Source: Clostridia bacterium
GTDB lineage: Bacteria > Bacillota > Clostridia > Christensenellales > Aristaeellaceae
Direction of reading: 5' to 3'
Assembly: GCA_017410455.1 (NCBI GenBank)
Contig: JAFQQT010000064.1
Coordinates: forward strand, 1-55,620
Length of the DNA stretch: 55,620 bases
The position numbers and the translations under genes are program-made. A model generated the notes under the pieces. The model did not search any database. It saw only the letters and a list, made by a program, of their open reading frames with translations, and was not told the origin of the DNA. Shown one piece after another: positions 33,299 to 41,882 of the stretch; the first letter of the stretch is position 1, and every line of letters starts with the position of its first letter.

Positions 33299-35473
33299 AT
33301 GGTTGAGATTATCATCAACGATAAGCTCCTTCACCTGCGCAATGATCACGTTTCCTACGTGATCGGCCTGCCGGAGGGTGGCATTCCCGCTCACCTGTAC
33401 TTTGGCAAGCGGGTCGGCGGCCTGAATCCTGCCGCCATCCTGCGCCATTATGACCTGCCTGTGGACGGCAGCTTCTCCATGCAGGGCTGCTCGCTGGATC
33501 ATGTGCCCCACGAGTACCCGGCTTTCGGTCTGGGCGACCTGCGCGAGGGCGCGGTGAGCGTCCGCCGGCAGGACGGCACCCGCAGCGTCGATCTGCGCGT
33601 GGTCAACGTGGAGGTCGTCGACGGCAAGCCCGGTTTGCCCGGCCTGCCCGCCACCTTCGGCGACAATGCGAAGACGCTGCTGCTGCACATGAAGGACGAG
33701 CTGATCGGCCTGGAAGTCACCCTTTCCTACACCCTGTTCGACGATGTGGCGGGCGTGATGCGCTCCGTCAGCTTCCGCAATGCGTCGGACGCAGACCTCG
33801 TCATCGAGCGGGCCTGCAGCCTCTGCCTGGAGCTGCCGGACAGCCGCTACGACCTGATCACCCTCTCCGGCGCATGGAGCCGCGAGCGCGAGATGAACCG
33901 CCGTCCGCTGACTATGGGCGAGCAGGGCGTGAGCAGCCTCAAGGGCGCGACTTCCCTGCATAACTCGAACATGCTCTTCCTCGCCCGCCCCGAGACCACC
34001 GAGGCGCAGGGCGAGGCCATCGGCGCGGCGCTGGTGTATTCGGGCAACTTCACCGCGCAGGTGCATGTGGACTCCCACCGCTGCAGCCGCGTTTTCCTGG
34101 GCATCAACGACGTGGACTTCCAGTGGACGCTGAAGCCCGGCGAGACCTTCGTGACCCCCGAGGCCGTCACCGTTTATTCCGAAAAGGGCCTGGACGGCAT
34201 GAGCCAGCAGTTCCACCGCGTGTGCGCGGAGCATCTGGTGCGCGGCAAGTATGCCCATGCCCCCCGGCCGATCCTGCTGAACAACTGGGAGGCCACCTAC
34301 TTCGGCTTCAACGAGGAAAAGCTGCTCAAAATCGCCCGCACCGCCGCGGACGTGGGCGTGGAGCTCTTCGTGCTGGACGACGGCTGGTTCGGCCATCGCG
34401 ATTCGGACAATTCCTCCCTGGGCGACTGGTATGTGGACACGAAGAAGCTGCCCGAGGGCATGCGGCACCTGTCCGACCAGGTGCATGCGATGGGGCTGAA
34501 GTTCGGCCTGTGGTTCGAGCCGGAGATGATCTCCCCGGACAGCGACCTCTACCGCGCGCACCCCAACTGGGCCATCCACATTCCCGGCCGCGAGCCCATC
34601 CAGCAGCGACAGCAGCTGACCCTGGACATGAGCCGCGAGGACGTGCAGGATTATGTGTACGAGGCCGTGGCGCAGCACCTGCGGGAGGATGGCATCGACT
34701 ATGTGAAGTGGGACATGAACCGCAACTTCTCCAACATCGGTTCCGCGCTCCTGCCGGCGGACCGGCAGAAGGAGCTGCCCCACCGCTATATGCTGGGCCT
34801 GTACCGCGTGCTGGAGAAGCTGGTCACTGACTTCCCGGAGGTGCTCTTTGAGAGCTGCTCCTCCGGCGGCGGCCGCTTTGACATGGGCATGCTGCACTAC
34901 ATGCCCCAGACCTGGACCAGCGACAACACCGACGCCCTCTGCCGCTGCCAGATCCAGTATTCGACTTCGCTGGTGTTCCCGCCCTTTGCCATGGGCAGCC
35001 ATGTGAGCGCGGTGCCCAATCATCAGACGGGCCGCATCACGCCCATCGAGACCCGCGGCAATGTGGCCATGAGCGGCTGCTTCGGGTATGAGCTGGACCT
35101 GAACACCCTCTCCGCCGACGAGCTGCTGAAGGTGCGCGCGCAGATCACCCGCATCAAGGGCCTGCGCAGCACGCTCCTCTACGGCGACTTCCACCGCCTG
35201 CTGTCCCCCTATGAGGGCAACGACACGGCGTGGATCACCGTCAGCAGGGATCAGTCCGAGGCGGTGTTCATGTTCACCCGGGCGATGGCGAAGTCCTTCT
35301 GCTACCCGCCGCTGGTGAAGCTGCGCGGCCTGGCTGCGGACAAGACCTACACGGTTGAAGAAACCGGCGAAACCTACACCGGCTCGGAGCTGATGAACCT
35401 GGGCCTGTCCGTGCGTCTCCCCTGGGGGGATGCAGCGTCCGTCAGCCTGACGCTGAAAGCAAACGACGAATGA
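33299..35473 (+). CDS. Alpha-galactosidase, GH36
   Basis: A 724-residue cytoplasmic GH36 enzyme that removes alpha-1,6-galactose from galactomannan or raffinose-type oligosaccharides. Layout: N-terminal beta-supersandwich (1-320), (beta/alpha)8 barrel (325-650), C-terminal sheet. Motifs: NNWEATYFGF (328-337), VLDDGWFGHRD (358-368), WFEPEM (405-410), nucleophile Asp472 in YVKWDMNR, CSSGGGRFD (520-528), and acid/base Asp542 in WTSDNTDA. Length and residue spacing fit the 720-730-residue GH36 group. GGAGG lies 8 bases before the ATG at 33299. An in-frame ATG ten codons earlier is weaker. The gene lacks a signal peptide, so substrates must be imported. Confidence 0.95.
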   Translation: MVEIIINDKLLHLRNDHVSYVIGLPEGGIPAHLYFGKRVGGLNPAAILRHYDLPVDGSFSMQGCSLDHVPHEYPAFGLGDLREGAVSVRRQDGTRSVDLRVVNVEVVDGKPGLPGLPATFGDNAKTLLLHMKDELIGLEVTLSYTLFDDVAGVMRSVSFRNASDADLVIERACSLCLELPDSRYDLITLSGAWSREREMNRRPLTMGEQGVSSLKGATSLHNSNMLFLARPETTEAQGEAIGAALVYSGNFTAQVHVDSHRCSRVFLGINDVDFQWTLKPGETFVTPEAVTVYSEKGLDGMSQQFHRVCAEHLVRGKYAHAPRPILLNNWEATYFGFNEEKLLKIARTAADVGVELFVLDDGWFGHRDSDNSSLGDWYVDTKKLPEGMRHLSDQVHAMGLKFGLWFEPEMISPDSDLYRAHPNWAIHIPGREPIQQRQQLTLDMSREDVQDYVYEAVAQHLREDGIDYVKWDMNRNFSNIGSALLPADRQKELPHRYMLGLYRVLEKLVTDFPEVLFESCSSGGGRFDMGMLHYMPQTWTSDNTDALCRCQIQYSTSLVFPPFAMGSHVSAVPNHQTGRITPIETRGNVAMSGCFGYELDLNTLSADELLKVRAQITRIKGLRSTLLYGDFHRLLSPYEGNDTAWITVSRDQSEAVFMFTRAMAKSFCYPPLVKLRGLAADKTYTVEETGETYTGSELMNLGLSVRLPWGDAASVSLTLKANDE

Positions 35474-35540
35474 TGAATTGAGCGCCAGCAGCCACTGCTC
35501 TGCACACGGATCCCCACTATCAATTCATAATTCATAATTC
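35468..35540. repeat. AT-rich palindromic element C
   Basis: Left arm GAATGATGAATTGA (35468-35481) contains the GH36 stop codon TGA (35471-35473). Right arm TCAATTCATAATTCATAATTC (35520-35540) is its extended complement. It ends just before the LacI gene's ribosome binding site. Confidence 0.6.
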
Positions 35541-35563
35541 AAACGAAGGGAGGCGCAGCAGAC

Positions 35564-36559
35564 TTGAGTGTAACCATGCGAGATATTGGCAAGCGCATCG
35601 GCGTGAGCGCTGTGACCGTATCGAAGGCACTGGCCGGGAAGAGCGGCGTGAGCGAGGAGATGCGCCAGAAGATTGTGAAGCTGGCCTCGGAGCTGGGGTA
35701 TGTGAACCCCAATGCGCAGCAGCCCAGAGTGGCCAGCGGGCTGGATGTGGGCATCATCATCCCGGCGCAGTTCTTCTCCAACGATTCGTTCTACGCGATG
35801 ATGTACAAGAGCCTGGTGCAGGAGCTGGCGGAGGCGGGGCATTTCGGCCTGCTGGAGCTGGTGTCCCGGGAGAGCATGCGGGCGATGATCCTGCCCAATC
35901 TGCTGCGCAGCCGCAAGGTAGACGCGCTGATCCTGCTGGGCCAGCCGGAGGCGGCCTATGTCGACCTGCTGGTGAAGCAGTCCGTTCCGGTGGTGTGCAT
36001 GGACTTCTACAACAGCACGTCCTGCGTGGACATGGTCGTCGGAGACAGCGCGGGCGGCGCGGCGGCGCTGACACAGCACCTGATTGACATGGGTCACCGG
36101 GACATCGCCTACTACGGCTCGGTCAGGGCCACCAGCTCCATCATGGAGCGCTATCTGGGGTATTTGGCGGCGATGCTTTCCAATGACCTGCCTGTCTGCC
36201 CGGAGTACCTGATCCCCGACCGCGATGAGACCGGCGCGCTGCAGCCCGTGGTTCTGCCGGACAAGCGCCCGACGGCCATCGTCTGCAACAGCGACTGGTC
36301 CGCCCGCTGGATGATCGACCAGCTGAAGCAGCAGGGTCTGCGCGTGCCGGAGGATATCTCCATCGTCGGCTTCGACGATTTCAACTATGTCCCCGCCACC
36401 GTGCCTGCCCTGACCACCTACCGCGTGGATCAGAAGGCCATGTGCCGCATCGTGGTGCAGCTGGTGGCTGACCGCTGCGCCGGGGACAGGAAGCCCTGCG
36501 CCCGCATCACCGTGAATGGCGAGTGCGTCTACCGCGATTCGGTGAAGAAACGCAACTGA
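35564..36559 (+). CDS. LacI-family transcriptional regulator
   Basis: A 331-residue LacI/GalR repressor. The N-terminal helix-turn-helix and hinge cover residues 3-55 (VTMRDIGKRIGVSAVTVSKAL; NPNAQQPRVASG), followed by the periplasmic-binding-like effector domain (VGIIIPAQFFSND near 62, DMGHRDIAYYGS near 172, SIVGFDDFNYVPATVPALTTYR near 266). The TTG at 35564 is chosen as start because GGGAGG lies 10 bases upstream and the family needs VT(I/M)xDI at the extreme N-terminus. The ATG four codons later would truncate it. Its position inside the mannan locus suggests it controls this locus in response to a manno-oligosaccharide. Confidence 0.9.
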   Translation: MSVTMRDIGKRIGVSAVTVSKALAGKSGVSEEMRQKIVKLASELGYVNPNAQQPRVASGLDVGIIIPAQFFSNDSFYAMMYKSLVQELAEAGHFGLLELVSRESMRAMILPNLLRSRKVDALILLGQPEAAYVDLLVKQSVPVVCMDFYNSTSCVDMVVGDSAGGAAALTQHLIDMGHRDIAYYGSVRATSSIMERYLGYLAAMLSNDLPVCPEYLIPDRDETGALQPVVLPDKRPTAIVCNSDWSARWMIDQLKQQGLRVPEDISIVGFDDFNYVPATVPALTTYRVDQKAMCRIVVQLVADRCAGDRKPCARITVNGECVYRDSVKKRN

Positions 36560-36647
36560 GATGACCGCAGGCCCGCCTGCGTCATGATAAAGAGGCTTAC
36601 ACGACTGCAACCATAACAAATCGACTGAAGGAAAGAGGTAATCAACC

Positions 36648-37676
36648 ATGGCTGTGAAGATGATCAATGCCGGTTCTCTCCCGAACATCCCCTGGCAGGA
36701 CAAGCCCGCGGACCTCAAAACTGCCGCCCCCGTGTGGCGCTACACCGGCAACCCCGTCATGGGCCGCAACCCCACCCCGGAAATCGCCCGCATCTTCAAT
36801 TCCGCCGTCGTGCCGTGGAAGGATGGCTTCATCGCGGTGCTGCGCGGCGAGCAGGTCAACGGCATCCCCTATGTGTACCTGGGCCGCTCCAAGGACGGCA
36901 TCCACTGGGATGTTGACCGCCAGAAGGTTCCCTTCGTGGATGAGAAGGGCAACCCCAAGATGCCCCACTACGCCTATGACCCCCGCCTGGTGAAGGTGGA
37001 TGACACCTACTACATCATCTGGTGCACGGACTTCTTCGGCGCGTCCATCGGCATGGCCAAGACCAAGGATTTCGAGACCTTCACCCGCATCGAGAACCCC
37101 TTCATTCCCTTCAACCGCAACGCCGTGCTGTTCCCCCGCAAGGTGAACGGCATGTTCAAGATGATGTCCCGCCCCTCCGACTCCGGCCACACCCCCTTCG
37201 GCGACATCTTCATCTCCGAGTCTCCTGACATGGAATACTGGGGACATCACCGCCACGTGATGGGTCGCGGCTCCAAGTGGTGGGAGAGCGTCAAGATCGG
37301 CTCCGGCGCGGCTCCCATCGAGACCAGCGAGGGCTGGCTGCTGTTCTACCACGGCGTGGCCACCACCTGCAACGGCTTCGTGTACTCCATGGGCGGCGCC
37401 ATCCTGGACATCAACGAGCCCAGCAAGGTGCTCTACCGCTGCGAAAACCACCTGCTGACCCCCGAAGAGCCCTACGAGACCACCGGCTTCGTGCCCAACG
37501 TCGTCTTCCCCTGCGCGACCCTGCAGGATGAGGACACCGGCCGCATCGCCATCTACTACGGCGCGGCGGACACCAACGTCGGCCTGGCCTTCACCACCGT
37601 GGACGAGATCGTGACCTACATCAAGGAGCACAGCGACCTGCAGTGGGGCGATGATATTCCTGACGTGGACTACTAA
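36648..37676 (+). CDS. GH130 mannooligosaccharide phosphorylase (subfamily 2 type)
   Basis: A 342-residue five-bladed beta-propeller of GH130. Subfamily-2 members phosphorolyse beta-1,4-mannooligosaccharides from the non-reducing end to mannose 1-phosphate. Visible: RNPTPEIARIFNSAVVPW (40-57), YDPRLVKVDDTYYIIWCTD with the proton-donor Asp111, RNAVLFPRK near 157, GSGAAPIETSEGWLLFYHG near 222, and FPCATLQDEDTGRIAIYYGAAD near 284 (phosphate-site His/Arg region). Length is typical. AAAGAGGT precedes the ATG by about 9 bases. It differs clearly from the second GH130 that follows, so they are complementary and not a duplicated pair. Confidence 0.9.
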   Translation: MAVKMINAGSLPNIPWQDKPADLKTAAPVWRYTGNPVMGRNPTPEIARIFNSAVVPWKDGFIAVLRGEQVNGIPYVYLGRSKDGIHWDVDRQKVPFVDEKGNPKMPHYAYDPRLVKVDDTYYIIWCTDFFGASIGMAKTKDFETFTRIENPFIPFNRNAVLFPRKVNGMFKMMSRPSDSGHTPFGDIFISESPDMEYWGHHRHVMGRGSKWWESVKIGSGAAPIETSEGWLLFYHGVATTCNGFVYSMGGAILDINEPSKVLYRCENHLLTPEEPYETTGFVPNVVFPCATLQDEDTGRIAIYYGAADTNVGLAFTTVDEIVTYIKEHSDLQWGDDIPDVDY

Positions 37677-37803
37677 TTATGAATGATGAATTATGAATGA
37701 TGAATTGAGAGTGTCGGCCATGCTGGCACTCTCGATTCTGCGTCCTGTTGCAGGGCTGTCCTGGTAACTAAATTCATAATTCATAATTCCTAATTCAGAA
37801 TTC
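37674..37803. repeat. AT-rich palindromic element D
   Basis: The left arm starts at the TAA stop of the preceding gene (37674-37676) and runs to about 37706 as TTATGAATGATGAATT units. The right arm (37769-37803) is TTCATAATTCATAATTCC-type. Between them is a GAGAGTG/CACTCTC stem (37706-37732) able to act as a weak terminator. Confidence 0.65.
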
Positions 37804-37817
37804 AAGGAGGAACTCCC

Positions 37818-38990
37818 ATGCAGCCTCGCTCTTTTTCGTCTTTGATGGAGGCCTACGAGCGCATCATTTCCCGGCCCAATCCGGTTAATGAGCGCTTCTA
37901 CAACGGCCTGTTCACCCGGTATGAAAACCCTGTGCTGACCCGTCAGCACATTCCGCCCTTCTGGATGTACGACGCTGACCCTGAGACCAACCCCTACATG
38001 ATGCAGCGCCTGCCTGTGAACGCGACGATGAACTCCGGTGCGATCAAGCTGAACGGCAAGTACTGCCTGGTGGTGCGCGTGGAGGGCCAGGATCGCAAGT
38101 CCTTCTTTGCCGTCGCCGAATCCGACAAGCCCACCGAGGGCTTCCGCTTCCGCGATTACCCCATCATGCTGCCTGACACCTGCGCCGAGGAGACCAATGT
38201 CTACGACATGCGCCTGACGCAGCACGAGGACGGCTGGATCTACGGCGTGTTCTGCTCCGAGAGCAAGGACACGATGAACCCTGACCTGTCTGCCGCCGTG
38301 GCTGCTGCCGGCATCGTCCGCACGAAGGATCTGGAAAGCTGGGAGCGTCTGCCGAACCTGAAGACCCTGCGCAGCCCCCAGCAGCGCAATGTGGTGCTGC
38401 ATCCTGAATTTGTAGAGGGCAAGTATGCCTTCTATACCCGTCCGATGGATGATTTCATCGAGACGGGCAGCGGCGGCGGCATCGGCTTCGGCCTGTGCGA
38501 GGACATCCTGAATCCCGTCATCGACGAGGAGAAGATCATCTCCGCCCGCAAATACCATGTTATCACCGAGGCCAAGAACGGCGCGGGCGCAACGCCCATC
38601 AAGTGCGACAAGGGCTGGATCCACATTGCCCACGGCGTGCGCAACACCGCCGCCGGTCTGCGCTATGTGCTGTACGCCTTTATGACCGACCTGAACGACC
38701 CGTCGAAGGTCATCGGCGAGCCCAGCGGCATGCTGCTCGGCCCGCTGGGCAAGGAGCGTGTGGGCGACGTGTCCAATGTGGTCTTCACCAACGGCGCGAT
38801 TGCGGATGACGACGGCAAGGTGTACATCTACTACGCCTCCTCCGACACGCGCATGCACGTCGCCGAGACCGACATCGGCCGCCTGTGCGATTATCTGCTG
38901 AATACCCCCAAGGATCCCCTGCGCTCTCCCGACTGCGTGAAGCAGCGGTGCGAGCTGATCCGGAAGAATCTGGCATATCTGAGGAAGTAA
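37818..38990 (+). CDS. GH130 4-O-beta-mannosyl-glucose phosphorylase (subfamily 1 type)
   Basis: A 390-residue GH130 propeller. Subfamily-1 enzymes convert beta-1,4-mannosyl-glucose and phosphate to mannose 1-phosphate and glucose, the step after epimerisation of mannobiose. The N-terminal helical extension ([24 protein letters not shown]) and [14 protein letters not shown] are characteristic. The catalytic Asp is Asp130 in [16 protein letters not shown], one position from the Asp131 I recall in Bacteroides MGP. Further blocks: [19 protein letters not shown] near 196 and [19 protein letters not shown] near 256. CAAGGAGG precedes the ATG. With the upstream epimerase it completes the mannobiose route. 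Confidence 0.92.
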   Translation: MQPRSFSSLMEAYERIISRPNPVNERFYNGLFTRYENPVLTRQHIPPFWMYDADPETNPYMMQRLPVNATMNSGAIKLNGKYCLVVRVEGQDRKSFFAVAESDKPTEGFRFRDYPIMLPDTCAEETNVYDMRLTQHEDGWIYGVFCSESKDTMNPDLSAAVAAAGIVRTKDLESWERLPNLKTLRSPQQRNVVLHPEFVEGKYAFYTRPMDDFIETGSGGGIGFGLCEDILNPVIDEEKIISARKYHVITEAKNGAGATPIKCDKGWIHIAHGVRNTAAGLRYVLYAFMTDLNDPSKVIGEPSGMLLGPLGKERVGDVSNVVFTNGAIADDDGKVYIYYASSDTRMHVAETDIGRLCDYLLNTPKDPLRSPDCVKQRCELIRKNLAYLRK

Positions 38991-39002
38991 GGGGGCGCTG
39001 GT

Positions 39003-40511
39003 ATGTTCAAGGTATCGCCGCTCTTTGGCGACCATGCCATTCTGCCCGTCGGCAAGGAGCTGCGCATCTTCGGCACGGCGGACGATGGCGAGGTCATCCG
39101 CGCCAGTATCAAGGCGGCGGACGGCACTGTCACCGGCGAGGGCTGCTCAACTGCCCGGGACGGACGCTTCCTCATCCACCTGCCGCAGCAGAAGCTGGGT
39201 GCGGGGCCCTTCACTCTGACGCTGACCTCCGACGCTATGACGTGGACGGCCTCCGACCTGCTGACGGGCTGGGTGTTCATGGCGGGCGGCCAGAGCAACA
39301 TGGAGTGGGGCCTGTGGAATGCCCGGGGCGGCCAGGAGGTCATCAAGACACACAACGACCCCGACCTGCGTTACTACAACGTGCCCCGCGTGTCCGTGCT
39401 GGACGAGCAGGGCATTGCGGCGCATGACGCGGCCTGCTGGCGGAAGATCGTGCCCCACGTCGGCGGCGACATGAGCGCCGTGGCCTACTTCTTTGCACGG
39501 GAAATCCGGGCGAAAACCGGCTTCCCGGTGGGCATCGTCGGCTGCAACTGGGGCGGCACGTCGATCCTCTCCTGGATGGACGAAACCGCCATGAACCGCT
39601 GCGTTCCCGCGATGAAGGCGGCGGAAGAGTACGAACGCAGCATCGAGGGCATCACGCTGGAACAGTGGCAGGCGAAGCAGGACGCCTTCCAGGCGGAAAT
39701 GGACGAATGGAACGGCAAGGTCGCCAAGATCAAGGAAGCCGACCCCGGTATCGAGTGGGCGGAGATCGAAAAGCAGGCCGGTGCATGCCCCTGGCATCCG
39801 CCCATCGGCCCCGGCTCGCCCTACCGACCCGGTCAGCTGCACCGGAGCATGGTGAGCCAGATCGTCCCCATGGCGATCTCGGGCATCCTGTTCTATCAGG
39901 GTGAATCCGACGTGGAGCGCGCGGAGGATTACGGCGAAATGCTGATCACCCTCGTCACCCGCTGGCGCGAGCTCTTCGGCGACGCGGAGCTGCCCTTCTA
40001 CAACGTGCAGCTGCCCATGTTCATCGACGCGGGCGCGGAGGATGACCGTCGCTGGGCGATTCTCCGCCACCAGCAGGAGAAGGCCTGGCGCGCGCTGCGC
40101 GAAAGCTACCTCGCTGTGATGATCGACGCGGGCGAATACGGCAACATCCACCCGGTGGACAAGAACACCCCCGGCGAGCGTCTGGCGCGGCTGTTCATGG
40201 AGAACTTCACCCACCGCCAGCCTGCCCAGCCCTGGGCGATGCGCAAATCCACCTGTGGCAGTGTCCTGACGGTGGAGCTGACCGGCCCGGTGGAGGCGCG
40301 GCGCGGCGAACCCGACCTGTTCGAGGTCGCGGGCGAGGACGGCGTTTACGTCCCGGCGAAGGCGGAGCTGGACTGGCACCGCATCCACCTCGCCGCCGAG
40401 GGTGTGGCGCACCCGGTCAAGGCCCGCTACGCCTGGGTGAACTACGCCGAGGTGCATGTGTTCGCGCCTTACGGCGGATTGCCCCTGGCGCCCTTCTGCT
40501 TGGATTGCTGA
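39003..40511 (+). CDS. SGNH-type carbohydrate acetylesterase
   Basis: A 502-residue intracellular esterase of the sialate O-acetylesterase/SGNH type. An N-terminal beta-domain (1-85) precedes GWVFMAGGQSNMEW with nucleophile Ser98. The oxyanion Gly/Asn are expected in GIVGCNWGGTSILSWM (near 179), and the catalytic His in GNIHPVDKNTPGERLA (near 380). A helical insertion (EEYERSIEGITLEQWQAKQDAF, near 207) breaks the core. Its place in the mannan locus suggests removal of 2-/3-/6-O-acetyl groups from mannooligosaccharides, as reported for esterases of Roseburia mannan loci. Other acetylated sugars remain possible. It starts 12 bases after the GH130 stop. Confidence 0.82.
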   Translation: MFKVSPLFGDHAILPVGKELRIFGTADDGEVIRASIKAADGTVTGEGCSTARDGRFLIHLPQQKLGAGPFTLTLTSDAMTWTASDLLTGWVFMAGGQSNMEWGLWNARGGQEVIKTHNDPDLRYYNVPRVSVLDEQGIAAHDAACWRKIVPHVGGDMSAVAYFFAREIRAKTGFPVGIVGCNWGGTSILSWMDETAMNRCVPAMKAAEEYERSIEGITLEQWQAKQDAFQAEMDEWNGKVAKIKEADPGIEWAEIEKQAGACPWHPPIGPGSPYRPGQLHRSMVSQIVPMAISGILFYQGESDVERAEDYGEMLITLVTRWRELFGDAELPFYNVQLPMFIDAGAEDDRRWAILRHQQEKAWRALRESYLAVMIDAGEYGNIHPVDKNTPGERLARLFMENFTHRQPAQPWAMRKSTCGSVLTVELTGPVEARRGEPDLFEVAGEDGVYVPAKAELDWHRIHLAAEGVAHPVKARYAWVNYAEVHVFAPYGGLPLAPFCLDC

Positions 40512-40528
40512 AAAACAAGGCAACATGC

Positions 40529-40572
40529 AAGCTCCGGCTGCCGACCTTTGCGGGTCGCGTCCGGGGCTTTTT
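40529..40572 (+). terminator. Terminator of the mannan locus
   Basis: AAGCTCCGG (40529-40537) pairs with CCGGGGCTT (40561-40569), with an inner CGACC/GGGTCG stem, followed by TTTTTC. It ends the mannan transcript before an independent promoter. Confidence 0.75.
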
Positions 40573-40614
40573 CGTCTGCACATGTGAATATGATGTGAAC
40601 AAGCGGGAATCAAG

Positions 40615-40643
40615 TTGACAGATAACGCCCGATATGATACGAT
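40615..40643 (+). promoter_or_regulatory. Promoter of the BMP-type binding protein
   Basis: Perfect TTGACA (40615-40620), 17 bases, TACGAT (40638-40643), about 50 bases before the start codon. Confidence 0.7.
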
Positions 40644-40693
40644 TTCCATAACGACGCGGAGGTCGCGTCAGAACGGAAAAGGAGATGACACCA

Positions 40694-41815
40694 ATGAAAA
40701 AGCTTGTTTCCCTGCTGCTGGCTCTGGCCATGCTGTTCACCGGCGTGTTCGCGCTGGCTGAGGAGGATGGCACGAACGTGCTGGTGCTGGTGCCTTCCCT
40801 GGGCGACGGCAGCTACTTCGCCGCTGCAGCCCTGGGCGCTGAGGCGCTGGTGACCAGGTACCCCGGCACCACCGTGGACGCCATCGCCATGGGCGCGATC
40901 CCCATGGACATGGCCAATGCCGAGTATGAGCTGGCCACCTACCTGCCCTTCTTCACCGAGGCGTGCGAGAGCGGCAAGTATGACCTGATCATCACCTGCG
41001 GCGCTGAGTGCAACCATGCGCTGCTGGCGGCTGCCAAGGCCTACCCCAACCAGCTGTTCGTCAGCGTTGACCTGCAGGGCGTGCCTGCCGAGCTGGCCGA
41101 GGCTCCCCTGACCAATGTCTACGGCGTGACCTACAAGGTCAAGGATCTGGGCTACCTGGCTGGCTACGTTGCCTGCGCGGTGACCACCAGCAACATGGAG
41201 AAGGCCAACCCCGAGAAGAAGGTCGGCGTCATCGTCGGCATGGACTTCCCCGGCCTGAATGAGTACATCGGTGGCTTCGTGCAGGTCTGCGCGGAGAACG
41301 GCGTGGAAGTTTACATCGACTACGCCGGCGACTTCATCGTGGAGATCGCTCCCCAGGTGGCCCAGAAGGCCAGGGCCATGTACGACGCGGGCGTTGACGT
41401 GATCTGGCAGGTGGCCGGCGGCGCCGGTTCCGGCGTGTTCACCGCCGCCAAGGAAGCGGACAAGTACGCCTTCGGCGTTGACTGCGACCAGGCTGCCACC
41501 ATCGCTGATCCCGCTGAGGCTGCCACCATCGTGACCTCCTTCTACTCCGACTACGCGGCTGTGATCGACTACGCTTACAGCGCCATGCTGGCCGGCAGCT
41601 TCCCCGGCGGCACCTACCCCCAGGTGGGTCTGGCTGAGGGCTTCGTGGGCTACGCGGACAATGCGCAGTTCCGTGCCATGGCGTCCCCCGAGGTCGTGGA
41701 CGGCATCGCCGCCCTGTACGAGAAGATGGCCTCCGGCGAGGTCGAGGTCTTCTCTGTCGAGGCTGATCCCGAAGGCTGGGAGGCCCTGAAGCAGGCCACC
41801 GCTCCCGCCAACTGA
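40694..41815 (+). CDS. BMP-family ABC substrate-binding protein
   Basis: A 373-residue exported binding protein of the Bmp/PnrA/Med group. Characterised members bind nucleosides or act as lipoproteins. The signal peptide (MKKLVSLLLALAMLFTGVFALA) is followed directly by EEDG, with no lipobox cysteine. Family features: VLVLVPSLGDGSYFAAAALGAEAL (near 30), YDLIITCGAECNHALLAAAKAYPNQLFVSVD (near 97), GYLAGYVACAVT (near 157), KVGVIVGMDFPGLNEYIGGFVQ (near 178) and DVIWQVAGGAGSGVFTAAKE (near 238). AAGGAG precedes the ATG at 40694. Own promoter and terminator, and no permease or ATPase nearby, so its transporter is elsewhere. The ligand is unknown. Confidence 0.85.
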   Translation: MKKLVSLLLALAMLFTGVFALAEEDGTNVLVLVPSLGDGSYFAAAALGAEALVTRYPGTTVDAIAMGAIPMDMANAEYELATYLPFFTEACESGKYDLIITCGAECNHALLAAAKAYPNQLFVSVDLQGVPAELAEAPLTNVYGVTYKVKDLGYLAGYVACAVTTSNMEKANPEKKVGVIVGMDFPGLNEYIGGFVQVCAENGVEVYIDYAGDFIVEIAPQVAQKARAMYDAGVDVIWQVAGGAGSGVFTAAKEADKYAFGVDCDQAATIADPAEAATIVTSFYSDYAAVIDYAYSAMLAGSFPGGTYPQVGLAEGFVGYADNAQFRAMASPEVVDGIAALYEKMASGEVEVFSVEADPEGWEALKQATAPAN

Positions 41816-41835
41816 TCCGCAACGGAATACAAAAA

Positions 41836-41869
41836 GGCAGCCGTTCTCCTGCAAGGGAGGGCGGCTGCC
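41836..41869. terminator. Terminator between convergent genes
   Basis: GGCAGCCG (41836-41843) pairs with CGGCTGCC (41862-41869). The minus-strand reading is followed by TTTTTG, so it chiefly serves the minus-strand five-module gene, and secondarily the BMP gene. Confidence 0.75.
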
Positions 41870-41882
41870 GCGTTTATGTGGA

